Below are positions 48,484-59,486 of a stretch of 64,000 bases of DNA, in pieces. The stretch lies in NCBI GenBank assembly GCA_936432065.2, contig OW386292.2, positions 16,398,918-16,462,917 of the forward strand, given 5' to 3'. The first letter of the stretch is position 1, and each line of letters starts with the position of its first letter. Source of the DNA: Rutpela maculata (Eukaryota > Arthropoda > Insecta > Coleoptera > Cerambycidae). The position numbers and the translations under genes are program-made. The notes below the pieces were generated by a model that saw only the letters and a list, made by a program, of their open reading frames with translations, made no database searches and was not told where the DNA came from.

Positions 48484-48523
48484 ACGCTTTCGACAAAGCG
48501 TGACTTCGTGCATTTTAGTCACA
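48484..48523 (+). repeat. Short hairpin and 13-bp terminal motif upstream of the recombinase
   Basis: ACGCTTT-CGAC-AAAGCGT (48484-48501) is followed by CATTTTAGTCACA (48511-48523). The same 13 bases occur inverted at 50097-50109 in the palindrome beyond the gene, so the two may mark the recombinase element's own ends. Confidence 0.6.
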
Positions 48524-48684
48524 GGCTGAACTTAGCAACGAGATATTAGTCACGGCTGAGGTTAATTCTAGATATTTTAATGGCAAAAATCAAGTTAGTT
48601 TTCCGTAATTCTTATCATCAATCTGTCAAAATAAATCGACGCGTTGTGACAAGAGACAAGTAATTTTGTATTTTTTGGAAAAAA

Positions 48685-49896
48685 ATGAGCCTAAACGACA
48701 GTGAAAGTGAAGAAGATGTTTTCATTGGTACTCCGCCCGAAATTACTCAAGCAGCGGCATCGGCAACTGCTAGTTTGCTGCCAGAAAAATCTAAAAGTCA
48801 ATACGAACGTGCATATAAACTTTTCCAAGATTGGCGTCAAGAAAACCAAACAAATTCATTTTCTGAGAATGTATTACTTGCTTATTTCCAAAATTTGTCG
48901 AAAAAGATGAAACCGTCCTCTTTGTGGGCAATCTATTCAATGCTGCGGACGACAATTAATCTAAAAAACAATGTTGATATTAGCAAGTACCCCAAATTGT
49001 GCGCATTTCTGAAGCGTAAATCAGACGGTTACAGACCTAAAAAGTCGAAAATATTGACACCCCAGCAAATTAGAGAATTCTTATCATCTGCTCCAGACGA
49101 AGAATACCTATTTACAAAGGTAATAGTATAAAACCAAATTAAATAAAAATAAACAGAATTATAAATATTTTAGGTAGGGTTACTTTTTGGAATAATGGGA
49201 GCTTGTCGGCGGGAAGAATTGACCAAAATTCAAACAAGTGATGTTGAAGACCTTAACACGGCCCTTTTAGTTCACATTCCTGACACGAAAACAAAAACGG
49301 AACGTCAGTTTGTTATTGGAGGTAATTTCTATCATACATGCAAGAAATACATGGAACTTCGACCTCCAAACCTGACAAGTACTACCCGATTTTTCTTAAA
49401 CTACCAGCGAGGAAAATGTAGAAAACAGCCAATTGGAATTAATAAATTTGGCAGCCTCTCTAGCGTAGTAGCAAAATTCTTAAAATTACCTGACCCTGCT
49501 GCTTATACTGGTCATTGCCTAAGAAGGTCTTCAGCGACGATTTTGGTGGACTCGGGTGCGGACATCACAGCATTAAAGCGTCATGGAGGGTGGCGATCCA
49601 CAGCTGTTGCAGAGAGTTATATTGACCACTCGTTAAACAATAAAATTGAGACCGCTACTAAAATCATGAACACTGTTCAAAATAATGCAATGCAAAAAAA
49701 TAAAGAGAATATTGATATTGCAATTGCTCAAAGTTCAAGCATTGATAAAAATGAAAGTGGACCAAGTATTAGCTTCAATTCAAATCATGAAGCAAATTTA
49801 ACACAGTTCGATGGAACGCATTTAGGAAAATCACTTAGTTTTTTTAGCAATTGCCAAAATGTTTCCAATGTAACCATTAATATACACAATAAGTAG
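48685..49896 (+). CDS. Tyrosine recombinase (Crypton-like transposon integrase), 2 exons
   Basis: Exons 48685-49119 and 49174-49896 are joined by a 54-bp GT-AG intron in phase 0, giving 385 residues. The start ATG has A at -3. The N-terminal part (SQYERAYKLFQDWRQ, LLAYFQNLSKKMKPSSLWAI) fits a SAM-like core-binding domain, and KKSKILTPQQI begins the catalytic domain. Catalytic residues are all present: Arg in GACRREEL, His-x-x-Arg in TGHCLRRSSATIL, His in LKRHGGWRS, and Tyr in VAESYIDHS. The C-terminal 60 residues are Asn/Ser-rich without a DNA-binding motif. AATAAA follows at 49944. Very similar proteins are multicopy in insects, so I read this as a mobile-element recombinase, though domestication cannot be excluded. 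No lesion is visible. Confidence 0.85.
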
Positions 49897-49943
49897 AACA
49901 ATAGTTTAGTAATTTTTTACTGTTACCATGTTATTGATACGTT

Positions 49944-49949
49944 AATAAA
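49944..49949 (+). terminator. Poly(A) signal AATAAA of the recombinase gene
   Basis: Canonical hexamer 48 bp after the stop codon. Confidence 0.55.
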
Positions 49950-50009
49950 TGAAATATTAAAATAACTTCCAAATTTTTTATTTAGATATTTGCTGTCGTA
50001 GAAAAAGTA

Positions 50010-50141
50010 TAGTATGCAACACGTTTTATAAACTTGTTAGTCACTCATTTTATTAAACACTCGCTCCGCTACGCGTCGCTCGCGATTAATAAAACTTGTG
50101 ACTAAAATGACGTTTATAAAACTTCTTACATAATATACTAT
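50010..50141. repeat. Imperfect 132-bp palindrome downstream of the recombinase
   Basis: Left arm TAGTATGCAAC..GTTTTATAAAC..TTAGTCAC..TTTTATTAA is answered by TTAATAAAA..GTGACTAA..GTTTATAAAAC..ATACTA. The centre is GC-rich (CGCTCCGCTACGCGTCGCTC). It abuts the right 56-bp inverted repeat. Likely a terminal structure of the recombinase element. Confidence 0.85.
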
Positions 50142-50197
50142 TAACCCCATCTAGAGTACGCATCTCAAATATTATTACTTTATAAATTATTTCTTCT

Positions 50198-52249
50198 AAA
50201 ATGTCTAATTTACGTGGACTAAATTGCTTTCTTATATTTCTTAGTTTCATCAACAAAAATATTCTGAACACAAAACGGGAGGGTAAAAAAACAAATACCC
50301 TTACCAAGTCTCTGTTTGCTCCAACAACGAACCCAAGTGCAGTTATGCCACAGATAAAAAACACCCAAAATAAATTAAATAAATAAAAATGATATGATAT
50401 TTTCCCCAAATTTAATTTAGGTACATAACGCATGAAATATTGGCCCACAAATGAATTAATAGCACACAAGATTAACCACCAACTAAATCACTAAATATGT
50501 AGTTAAGTTACCTTTTAATCCAGTAAATAAGCCGGAAAAAAGTGTAAAACGTGGAAAACCACCTAGAGCCGATTTCCGAGGCGAAATATTACTTTTATAA
50601 ATTTTTTTATGACAGCTACTTTTTGGGGCACTTCAAACCCCTTTCTCATTTTCAGGGGTCAATGCTGATGAATATTCCTGGGGGCCTAGGGAACACGTGA
50701 AAAAAAGAGATTTTTCAAAGGCTGTTCACCACTTTTCCACATTTTCCAGCTTATTTATTGGACTATTTTAAATAAATAGACTTTGTACTAAAATAAATAA
50801 TAAATAATAAGCGAGTGTTGCACCGAACAGCAATGATCCACATTATGAAATAATCTGAACATTTACGAAATATACTGTGGTCTCTTTGAGAACATCTCTG
50901 TTCGGTTAACACCAATTAAAGCCATCTTGAAAATAAGAAAATCTTACTATGTACACTAGGTGTGTAAATAATTTCCATAAAACTGAAAAACATTTCAGAT
51001 CGATTAAAATATGATATAAATAAATAAATAATTAAAACATCTTCTATTTGTACTAGAATGTTAGTATAACCAATGAATTTCAAACTCCCGAATAAAATAC
51101 ACTATAAAGCATTAACCAAGTAATATTATTTAAACAGTATCGTAATCAAATTTCTTAAAAAACTTTCATTAATCTATGACTGAAAAGGTCTTCGAGAAAA
51201 ATTAGACATTGGAAAGGGAATTTTATACATATATATTTACTATTCCTCAGTTATTGAAGTGGCAGAATTGTATGCACATTTTTGTTGTCTTTAAATGATA
51301 AACCAGAAGATTTAATCACGTACCTGTACCAACGTTTCTTCCATAACTGAAGGTAATGTAACAGAAAAAATCCTTTAATACTAGGTTTATTTTTGCTATA
51401 ATCACGAAAATCATTTTACAATTTTTAGTAATGAGTTTCGTGATTATAGGTAAAAACCCTAGTATTTAGATAATGCAGCACAGTGTATTTTATAAAATAT
51501 AAAAAAACTAATTCTCAGGACATTTTCGCTTTGTACTACTCTGTTCCTTGCTCCTTGAGCAATTAACAGTGACACCTGAAGACTTATGGTATGCCAAGTA
51601 ATCTTAGGATCATATAATCAAGACTAAGCATCTAATCTGCTTAAATTCATTTACAGAATTGCGAATGCTACAACAGACGTGAAATATTACAAGACGTGCA
51701 AGAGCTGTGAAAAAATGGACTTAAAGAAAGTTTAAGACTTAAATTCCCTATAAATGATCCCCTCAGGGTAATTTTTTATGCCATACCTTCCAATCTGCGT
51801 CAGAAATCAATGGCTATACTCATTTATAATTTGCCCCTAGGCCAAAGAGCTTTGCTGTCTCCTCCTCTATCCCATAAATTTTATTCTTGTTTCTTTCAAT
51901 TTAAGGTTCTGCTAACCATCAATAGATGGCTGGTCCGAACATTATCTAGGTCGTTAATGGTCATATGCAGACCCATAAGAAAAAAGTATTAAAATGCATA
52001 AAAATGTTCGCAGACGATATGTCATAATGGCATTTTAAGTGGAAATACACACCGGTAAATATGGAACGGAGGTAAATTGGCATTCTTTTCTACATAAATT
52101 TGTCACTACCTTTGTTTTCTATTTTCCCTCTGTTCCATAATTTTGTTCATGTCAATTTTTTACATAACTTTTACGTTTCTTGTAGCATATTGAGTAAACA
52201 CACCATATTTTCAAATTTTGTTTGCCTAAAAGAATTCGACACATGCTAT
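50198..52249. other. No gene; one hairpin
   Basis: Nothing coding recognised. At 51379-51464, TACTAGGTTTATTTTTGCTA..ATCACGAAA pairs with TTTCGTGATTATAGG..CCCTAGTA, an imperfect hairpin with arms of about 30 bp and a loop of about 26 bases. Confidence 0.5.
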
Positions 52250-53269
52250 GCAACTCTCGAACATACAAAAACGGACAGTTGATTCTTGTGTAAAAACACC
52301 TCATAAAACATATTTTTGAGGTCGCGATTTGTTTTGGAATTGCGAAATTGGAAAAAATTGCACTTTTTCATGCTTTTCACGGAAATCACTATTTTCGCAT
52401 TTTTATGCTATGTTCCCACTTCTCTATATCTATTATTCGTTGTCATAAAAAATTGATATTTTAGTACTGCAAGACTCAAACCTTCCAACGGTGTATGCAA
52501 GAACAATATATGTTTTGATATAACTGAAAAATAAATAATTATTAATGAAAGGGACAGTACTTTTGTATACTTTACAGCGATAAAGTGTGGATCGAGGTAA
52601 CTTTTTTACTTTTCAAAATAACTGCATACTGTAATCGAATAAGCTGTAGCTAATGGAATGAGAACGTTTTTTTATTTGAAGCGTTTTTTCATAAAATGTA
52701 TATTAAGTGAGAAAAAGGCCGTGTAACACGAATCATACACGCGGGGCTCTGGCTCATAATCCCCAAGCGTATCGGGCAACAGATAGTTTACATTTTAATA
52801 CGTTCTATGTGAGTAAGGAGTGTTATAATTCACTGCTGTTACTTTTTTTACATTATTGTAAACATTGTTTAAAAAAAAATACTTAATATTCTCAACATTT
52901 TCAAGTGGTTTATGATTCACCGTATTGGTCTAACATGAAGAGATTGGGTGAGAAACTTTTAATGTAAACATGTGCACATTCCTAAATATAATTTTTTAGC
53001 TCTATCTGTGGTCAACATTGACTTTGATCAGTGTATTGCGTGCCAGGCAGGAACTTCAGAAACTGTTTAAAATGTTACAGAAGAAAACTACAAAACTATG
53101 ACACTCGACGTCACTTAAATCGGACAATATATCACGGCATTGGGAGCTCATTATTTGGAAAATAAGGAACTTTTTTTTTTCTAAGAATCCCATTTATCAC
53201 GCCAAGTGAGGATTTTTTATCAAGACATACATGTTCCTATGAAAAATACCGACAATAAAGGCACTACTA

Positions 53270-54210
53270 AAAAAATGTCTTATTTGCAATAAAGAATGTA
53301 ACATTAACGGAAACCGAAAGCAACTGCAACCCGCAAAACGAAATTTTCCAGAAAGCTAAGGAGTTAAACGACGAGAAAATACTATATAGAATTCAAGAAT
53401 TCGGTGACAGTTGCACAGACATGACAGCAAATGATTTGAAACGTCACAATTTATGTATGTTAGATTTAAAAAAAATATACTTCAAAGAAACAAAACAAAG
53501 CTAATATTCTTCGATTTAAAGACCTATTTTTGCAAGCCTTATTAAAATTAGAAAAAAAATTTATTGGTAAATGTTGTAGTTTTAACAATAGCTCAAATTC
53601 GTCACCTTCTTCATACAGACCTTGGTCGGATTATCCGTAAGCCTAACTAGGCTATAGCCTAGGGGCGCCGTGAGCTTAAATCCCCCATTTTCTCTCCCCC
53701 GCTCATCAATTTTGAAACTTCGTAAACTTGCCTATGAATAAGAGGGCGCAAATATATGATTAGCCTAGGGGCGCGCCAATCCTTGATCCGGCCCTGATAC
53801 AGATGCTACTAAATACAACATCTATTGGACTGAATCATATCCAAGTTCAGATGAGATTTCAAAGAAATTAAAGTAACATTTCGGAGATAAATTATTAATA
53901 ATTGCAAGGGGTACAAAGTTGTCTAGTTATGTTTGTTCAACGGCAAAAATAATAAAATTGTTGAACGTGCCAGAAGAGAGCACATCTCAGTTATCAGATA
54001 CGAAGGATGTTTACGGACAGACCAATTCCTTTTATCACTTACAGTCTGACATCTACCATCTTGTTATAGTCTTAAAAACAGATATTTAATTATGTAAATC
54101 TGCAGTTGATAACAGAGAAATTACTAAAGAATGTGCTTCTAAAATTATTCCGAATTCGTTATACAATTTTTTTACCAAACTGCCTATTTTGTTCAGCCAA
54201 AAATATCAAA
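53270..54210 (+). pseudogene. Fragments probably from the N-terminal half of the PIN-like protein family
   Basis: CLICNKECNINGN is followed in the next frame by KELNDEKILYRIQEFGDS and DMTANDLKRHNLCM, a Cys/His module. Further on, FGDKLLIIARGTK, YVCSTAKIIKLLN and IIPNSLYNFFTKL appear in separate frames. This series resembles, from memory, the region N-terminal to the PIN-like domain in the family represented at 47410-48400. It is badly broken and interrupted by a 178-bp insertion. Assignment is tentative. Confidence 0.5.
53613..53802. mobile_element. Small MITE with 6-bp direct repeats
   Basis: About 178 bp lies between two copies of ATACAG (53613-53618 and 53797-53802). Its ends (ACCTTGGTCGGATTATCC and GGATCCGG-like GATCCGGCCCTG) are roughly inverted, and CCTAGGGGCGC occurs near both ends. 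Removing it and one ATACAG rejoins the flanking sequence. Confidence 0.65.
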
Positions 54211-55234
54211 CCTTTTTGAATTTGAATGACACAAGACAGACAGCAACATAATGCCAATCACGATGACAGTTAATGCGAAGCCAGATTTTCCAATGATGGC
54301 CCGCTGAAGGGCCAACCTTTGGTGTTTGTAGGGCACGTAATTCGTCACAAATCATGTTCCTGTGCTAACGCAAATGTGCTTTGTTCCATAAGATGTTTAT
54401 GCGAAAGCAAGTGTGTATATATCGAATAAAAATGTATTTATTGTGTGCTACTGCAGAATTCTATTACCCAATATAATATTATCAATATTACTTTATGAAT
54501 ACATCTGGAAATGAATGCCGTACCGTGTCATTTTATGTTCTCTACGCTGTCTGGTGCATGGTGCACCCAGAATTTAATACAGCGCGTACAACGCTCAAGC
54601 TTATTACACTTTTATGACCACGAAACTGTTGTGAACAACGATTTTATGTTTTTCAAAAATTAATTTATACCTTAAACTACATTTCACTTGTTATACTAGT
54701 ACTCTATCTTCAATAATAAAAAAGTTTCCGCGATACAGACTTCTTCAATGTCGCTACTGAAAAATTCATGTGAACTCGGGCGAAAATATTTTTTTCCACT
54801 AGATAATTTATCTTTAGCAATTCCAAATCAAATCGCGACCTCCATATTCGAATTAGGCAGATCATTTTACATGAGAATATGACTTCAGTTTTTGTGTGTT
54901 TGCGAGTTGCATAGACCACTTTTATTTTGCATATTTCGAAGGTCTCGGTTTCCGGCTATTCTCTAAAAATTTAAATGATATTGAGAAGATAAATCACATA
55001 GCCAATCACACATAATAAATTATAGAACGACAGGCATGGGTTCTAGCCTATCAAAAGTGTTAAATAATATATGATAGAATATTTGCACAAATCTCTGGAA
55101 AATCATTAACTCAATAATGGCTTCTTTCCCAAGTGCTTTACAGTTACAAATCTTTTAAACTTTACACATGAAGCCTTCAGACACTTACTAGAAAAGGCAT
55201 TTGAAGTTTGTCACAATGAAGTACTACAAGCACT

Positions 55235-55660
55235 AATTCAACTTGGAGCTGATGAAAATATTACATTGTTAATTTTGTAGCTACAAAATAAGGAACAATA
55301 TGTTGAAATTCAAGGTTGTAGATCTTTTCAATACACACCAGCATCAGGTGTGCCTCAAAGATCAAATCTAGGCCCTTTACTATGTCTAGCAGAAATTAAT
55401 AAAATAGGTTGTGACTTAGGTGCAGCACAGGGATTAGTCTACGCTGATGATTTTAAGATATTTCAAACTATAAATGACACTGATGATTGTAGTGCCTTAC
55501 AAAGTAAGTTAAATAATAGAGATCAGTGGTGTTCTGACCATAAATTCATTTTGAATACTCAGAATTGTTTTGTAATGTCATTATCTTGTAAAAAGGAAGT
55601 GCTCATATTTGACTATTCACCTGCCAGAAAAAGTCTCAAAAAGATTTTATGTTTTATTAT
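55235..55660 (+). pseudogene. Jockey-like LINE reverse transcriptase fragment
   Basis: NKEQYVEIQGCRSF is followed by SGVPQRSNLGPLLCLAEINK (family GVPQGS; G is R here), catalytic VYADDFKIF, and DQWCSDHKFILNTQN. Upstream pieces are broken by a stop near 55278. This is only the RT palm; no 3' end is recognised. Confidence 0.82.
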
Positions 55661-56004
55661 ATGAAAGATTAAACTTTACGGAACATGAAGCTGAAGCTGA
55701 AATTTGCAGGCAGATATTTTATGTTTTAATAACATAGAATTCAAAAACTGCATTTGTCAGCATTTTTTCATTTTGCAATAAGGCCACTGTGGGTTTAAAT
55801 ATTGGTGAAAACACCTCCAAAATACTTGATGCAAGCGTGTATGATCTCCTGCACCATTGATTTTTCAACGGGTTATAAGCTATTAGTATATTAGTTGCAA
55901 TTTATTTTGTTTCTATTTAATATCAAATTTTAATTCATAATTAAGAGTCGTAATTTTTTTGTTTCATCAAAGGAGAAGCTCCTAAACACTTCGGTTAAGA
56001 TAAT
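55661..56004. other. No gene recognised
   Basis: Spacer between LINE fragment and family H copy 4. Confidence 0.4.
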
Positions 56005-56641
56005 TACTTCCACATCCAGTGGAAGTATAGTAACGACAGAAACATTTTTAAAAATTTTTATTGTTCAAATAGGCTTAGAATGTCATGAAACGTTGAGATT
56101 TTAAGTTTGGGTGAAAAAAAATTTTCTGTTTGTAACTTTTTTGTGCGCACGTTTACTCTGGAACTGTTTAAGATATTGACTTGAAATTTGGTACACATAT
56201 GTACTTTAACGAGATCTGTAACTAGATTATATTTTCATCTTGTTCCGTCGAAGGGTTGGGGGGGCTAAAATGAGGTAAATTTGGGGTAAATAGGTATATC
56301 AAGCTGGTAAGAATCCATAAAATTGGTATTTGGTATATACAAGAGAAGCTAAGGTCTCAAAAGTAATTTTTGGCATTAGCGACCCCCATTACCACCCCCA
56401 CCCCATTATAAAGGGGATAAAAAAAATGTGATTTAGTGTGTGTACAAGAACCAGAAAGCTCAAAATATTTTTTTACCTCATCCACCCCCACTACCACCCC
56501 CTATCACCACCCCCACCCCACTACCGATGTGGGGTATCGTTTTATAGGTTTTTGGGGTAGAGGATTTGAGATATTATATAATTAAAGACTTGGATAGAAA
56601 ATCTGGATGTGGAAGTAGTTATTCCTTGGGCAGCGGTTTTT
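56005..56641 (+). repeat. Family H, copy 4, complete
   Basis: The hairpin start ACTTCCACATCCAGTGGAAG, the shared body, and the end ATTCCTTGGGCAGCGGTTTT. The (TCTG)n tract is shortened. Confidence 0.88.
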
Positions 56642-57263
56642 CAGTTTGCATCTAAAATAAAAATTGACCGCTCAACAAGTTGACTCTTACGTAACATAAC
56701 ACCGGAGACTGTGGAAGGGGATCTCTGCGTGAGAACGTATCTCTCTTTCATGGTTCTGTAATAAGAAATTCTCGTAGATTTTACAATATTGATGAAATAA
56801 AAACTCTGCATAATGCACCCATTATACCTAAATTGGATACGCCTGTTTAGTGTGGTGTCCACAATATGGAGTAAAAATAAATTCACTTAAAAATGCGCAG
56901 AGAAATTTTCTAAAATTTCTGTAGTGTGGCAATTACCCACTGAGACGTTATGATCAGGAACTATTAAGAAATGTTTTTAGTTTTAAAAGTTTGAAGTTTA
57001 GAAGATTTGTAACTTGTTTTAAATGTTTGTCTTTAAGTTGATAAAAGGTTTAACAGACAACCCAAACTTTCTTGCTCAATTTGCATTTAGAAGAGGTACT
57101 TCAATAGTAACAAAAAATAAATAAATAAAAAATAAATAAACCTGGCAAACCTTAAGTTCCCAGTGCCTAGACGAAACCCCATTCATATTAATAAGGAAAA
57201 CCACCACGGTTATCAAAAACAAAAAACACACCTACATATTAAACTATAGCAACACGAAAGATA
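56642..57263. other. 3' flank of the zinc-finger gene
   Basis: AT-rich with an (AAATA)n tract near 57118-57140. Part may be the 3' UTR of the minus-strand zinc-finger gene. No coding recognised. Confidence 0.5.
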
Positions 57264-59486
57264 TTACGTTTTCAGCATGCCCCAAACAGAAGAAACGTAG
57301 CACTTATCCCCATGCGTTAACTTATGAGCGTTATAGTAATGCTTCATAACGAACTGCTTCTGGCAGATCTCACAGGTATAACTCGACTGTTTCTCATGCG
57401 TCTTTTTGTGCTTCAAGAGGTTGTCGTTTCGAGAAAAGCTCTTGTCGCATATATTGCACGTGTAGTTTTTCTGACCGGAGTGCAACGTACTGTGCCTTAA
57501 TAGGTGCTCCTTTCGCATGAACGCTTTATTGCAGCTCTCGCAGATGTAAGGGCGGAAGCCGGTGTGTAGCTTAACGTGCTGGTACAAGTGCTCACGTCTC
57601 TTGAATCCTCTCGAGCATATGTCGCACACGTGCATCTTAGGGTGCGGAGTAGTTGTACTGTTATTATTGTCAGAAATGGTGTTTACTTGTACATTGGATT
57701 TTTCTTCACTTTCGTTAGAACTGTTTAAAATGCTGGAACTTACGCTAGAAATGACGTTTGTGAATCCGCTTTGGTTCAGGTCCTGCATACTCTGATTCAA
57801 TACGTTTATGCTTAGGGCGGTGCTCTCAACGTTCGTCGCTGTGTTGCAGATAACGTTTGAGTTTGACGATATACTGTTACTGTTGACTATATTTAAATTT
57901 GACTGGGTGTATACGGTATTATTATTGCTGCTAAAGTTGTTAAAATTTTGGTTATACTCGGATACAGGGAAGATTACCGTTTGATTTTGGTTTGGTTTGT
58001 CCTCGACTTTCAGAGAATAGGTATATTTACTAGGCTGATGATTTTGGGTGCTTTTTATATGCGGTAACTTGTCGTACTTTGCATTATTCTGTTCCATGTC
58101 ATATGCAGGCGAAACGTTAGTGGGATTTGGTAGATCGATTTTTACGATATCATCCTGAGGGCAGTTTTCTATCAGCCTCAGTTCTTTAGGACGTCTACCA
58201 GATTTGTGTTTACTCTTGCCAATATTACCATGGTTCAAAATAGTCTCAAAATCGCTCATCTGTGCAATATTAATTACCTCCCCATTAGAATTAACTACAA
58301 CGTTACTTAACATTTCATTTTTAGGTAGGCTAGTTTTAATGGCAGCTGTGTTGATTAAATTTAAGTTATATGCGAATTGGTTCTGCGCAATTTGCGCCAG
58401 TTTATTGTCTATACCATCGGTTTTTTGGACTTTGTTCACGTTAATGTTAGGGTTTGATACGATCGTAGGAAGTTGCAACGTGTAAAACGGAACTTGTTCA
58501 ACAGGTGTATTTTGATTTTTATTGATGCTTATGATGTTCTGCGAGATCGGTCCAGGTGCAGAAAAGGAAGCGAGTGTTGGTATATTACTCGACGTCGAAA
58601 TTTCTGGATTTTGTTGAATTTGTGGGGGCGGGGGAGGCTTTATGTCTTTAATGTAAACCTGCAATAAAATAAATTAGGAGTAATTCAAACTGTAATGTTT
58701 TTTTGACGTCGACAGCAACACATATCACCCATCATCACGCCAAGCAAAAATTTAAAACTGCATGTTCACATGATAATATCAAGAGAAATTTCTTATAGGT
58801 ATTGCCAATGTAAATGATTAACGAATAATCTACAGGTCATGTAGTATATATTGAAGAAGGAAAGAACAACGAATATGTCGATATAACCATTTTCTCGGTA
58901 TGATTTTTTTCCTTCTTTCAATGTTAAATAAGTTAAAGTACCCATCAATTCATGCATATTGGAACTAATATTAAAAAAGTGCACTAACTGAATGTCTAAT
59001 ATGTGACATGGATAATCTAACTAGTAAATAATCTCTAATTAGAATTTTCATAAAATGGTGTAAAAATCTAATAAGCTTTCCAACACTTATTTTTTACATT
59101 GCAAGTACTCTTATAGCCATCCATACCTTTCCGGACTTCTTAAAGTCTTCGGTGTATCTATAGTTCTTGAAATAAGTAGAGAGCATAGATTCAGACCTGA
59201 CACATTCTTGCCGAAAACCAAAACAAGATTCCAGGTGTCGCAGACATTTTGCACAGACAACTTTAGGCAGAAAGTCATTTTCATTTACCTTAAAAACAGA
59301 TACTGAATTTTATATTATAGAAAATCAATTAAATAAACATACTGTAAGTGCCAAACAAGTTTGTATTTTATTTTGTAACTGTATTTTTCTTCCTTCTTCT
59401 TGGAAAATATGAGTTTTTTCTTTTTGGGTATTCGAGGCGCACAATCTACATAATTCATAGAAACTGACTCTTTTATAACCGGACAT
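57264..59486 (-). CDS. ZAD-domain C2H2 zinc-finger protein, 3 exons
   Basis: Exons are 59486-59343, 59288-59127 and 58658-57264 (minus strand), all joined in phase 0 with GT-AG introns, giving 566 residues from ATG at 59486. Exons 1 and 2 form a ZAD domain (CRLC at residues 13-16, then VVCAKC and CFGFRQEC), the arthropod dimerisation module of nuclear zinc-finger proteins. The middle is a long Asn/Ser-rich linker with a GRRPK AT-hook-like motif. Four C2H2 fingers follow near the C-terminus (CDICSRGFKRREHLYQH, CESCNKAFMRKEHLLRH, CNICDKSFSRNDNLLKH, CEICQKQFVMKHYYNAH). Probably a DNA-binding regulator; target unknown. Divergent from BRAP. Confidence 0.9.

Larger units (their letters stand above)
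46470..50197. mobile_element. Interval bounded by a 56-bp inverted repeat; carries PIN-like and tyrosine recombinase genes
   Basis: Left 46470-46525 (AGAAGAAATAATTTATAAAG... to GGGTTA) and right 50142-50197 are inverted copies differing at one base; weaker similarity extends outward (TTAGT.CACG.AAA). Inside are a PIN-like pseudogene (about 47410-48400), an intact-looking tyrosine recombinase (48685-49896) and an imperfect palindrome (50010-50141). Whether the inverted repeats are the true ends of one element, or flank a region into which separate elements landed, cannot be settled from one copy. Confidence 0.6.
52250..54915. mobile_element. Inverted-repeat interval holding PIN-family gene fragments
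   Basis: GCTATGCAACTCTCGAACAT and GAGGTCGCGATTTGTTTTGG on the left (52246-52350) answer CCAAATCAAATCGCGACCTC and GTTTGCGAGTTGCATAG on the right (54825-54914). The arms are about 105 bp and diverged. Inside are decayed coding fragments at 53270-54210 and a small insertion at 53613-53802. Confidence 0.6.

Noticed and set aside
57050..57110. Possible LINE RT trace (QFAFRRGTS-like)
   Set aside because: Too short to separate from chance.
58659..58664. ATG at 58664 as the start of the zinc-finger protein
   Set aside because: It lies in the intron; the acceptor AG at 58660-58659 and the upstream ZAD exons in matching phase show the frame enters by splicing.
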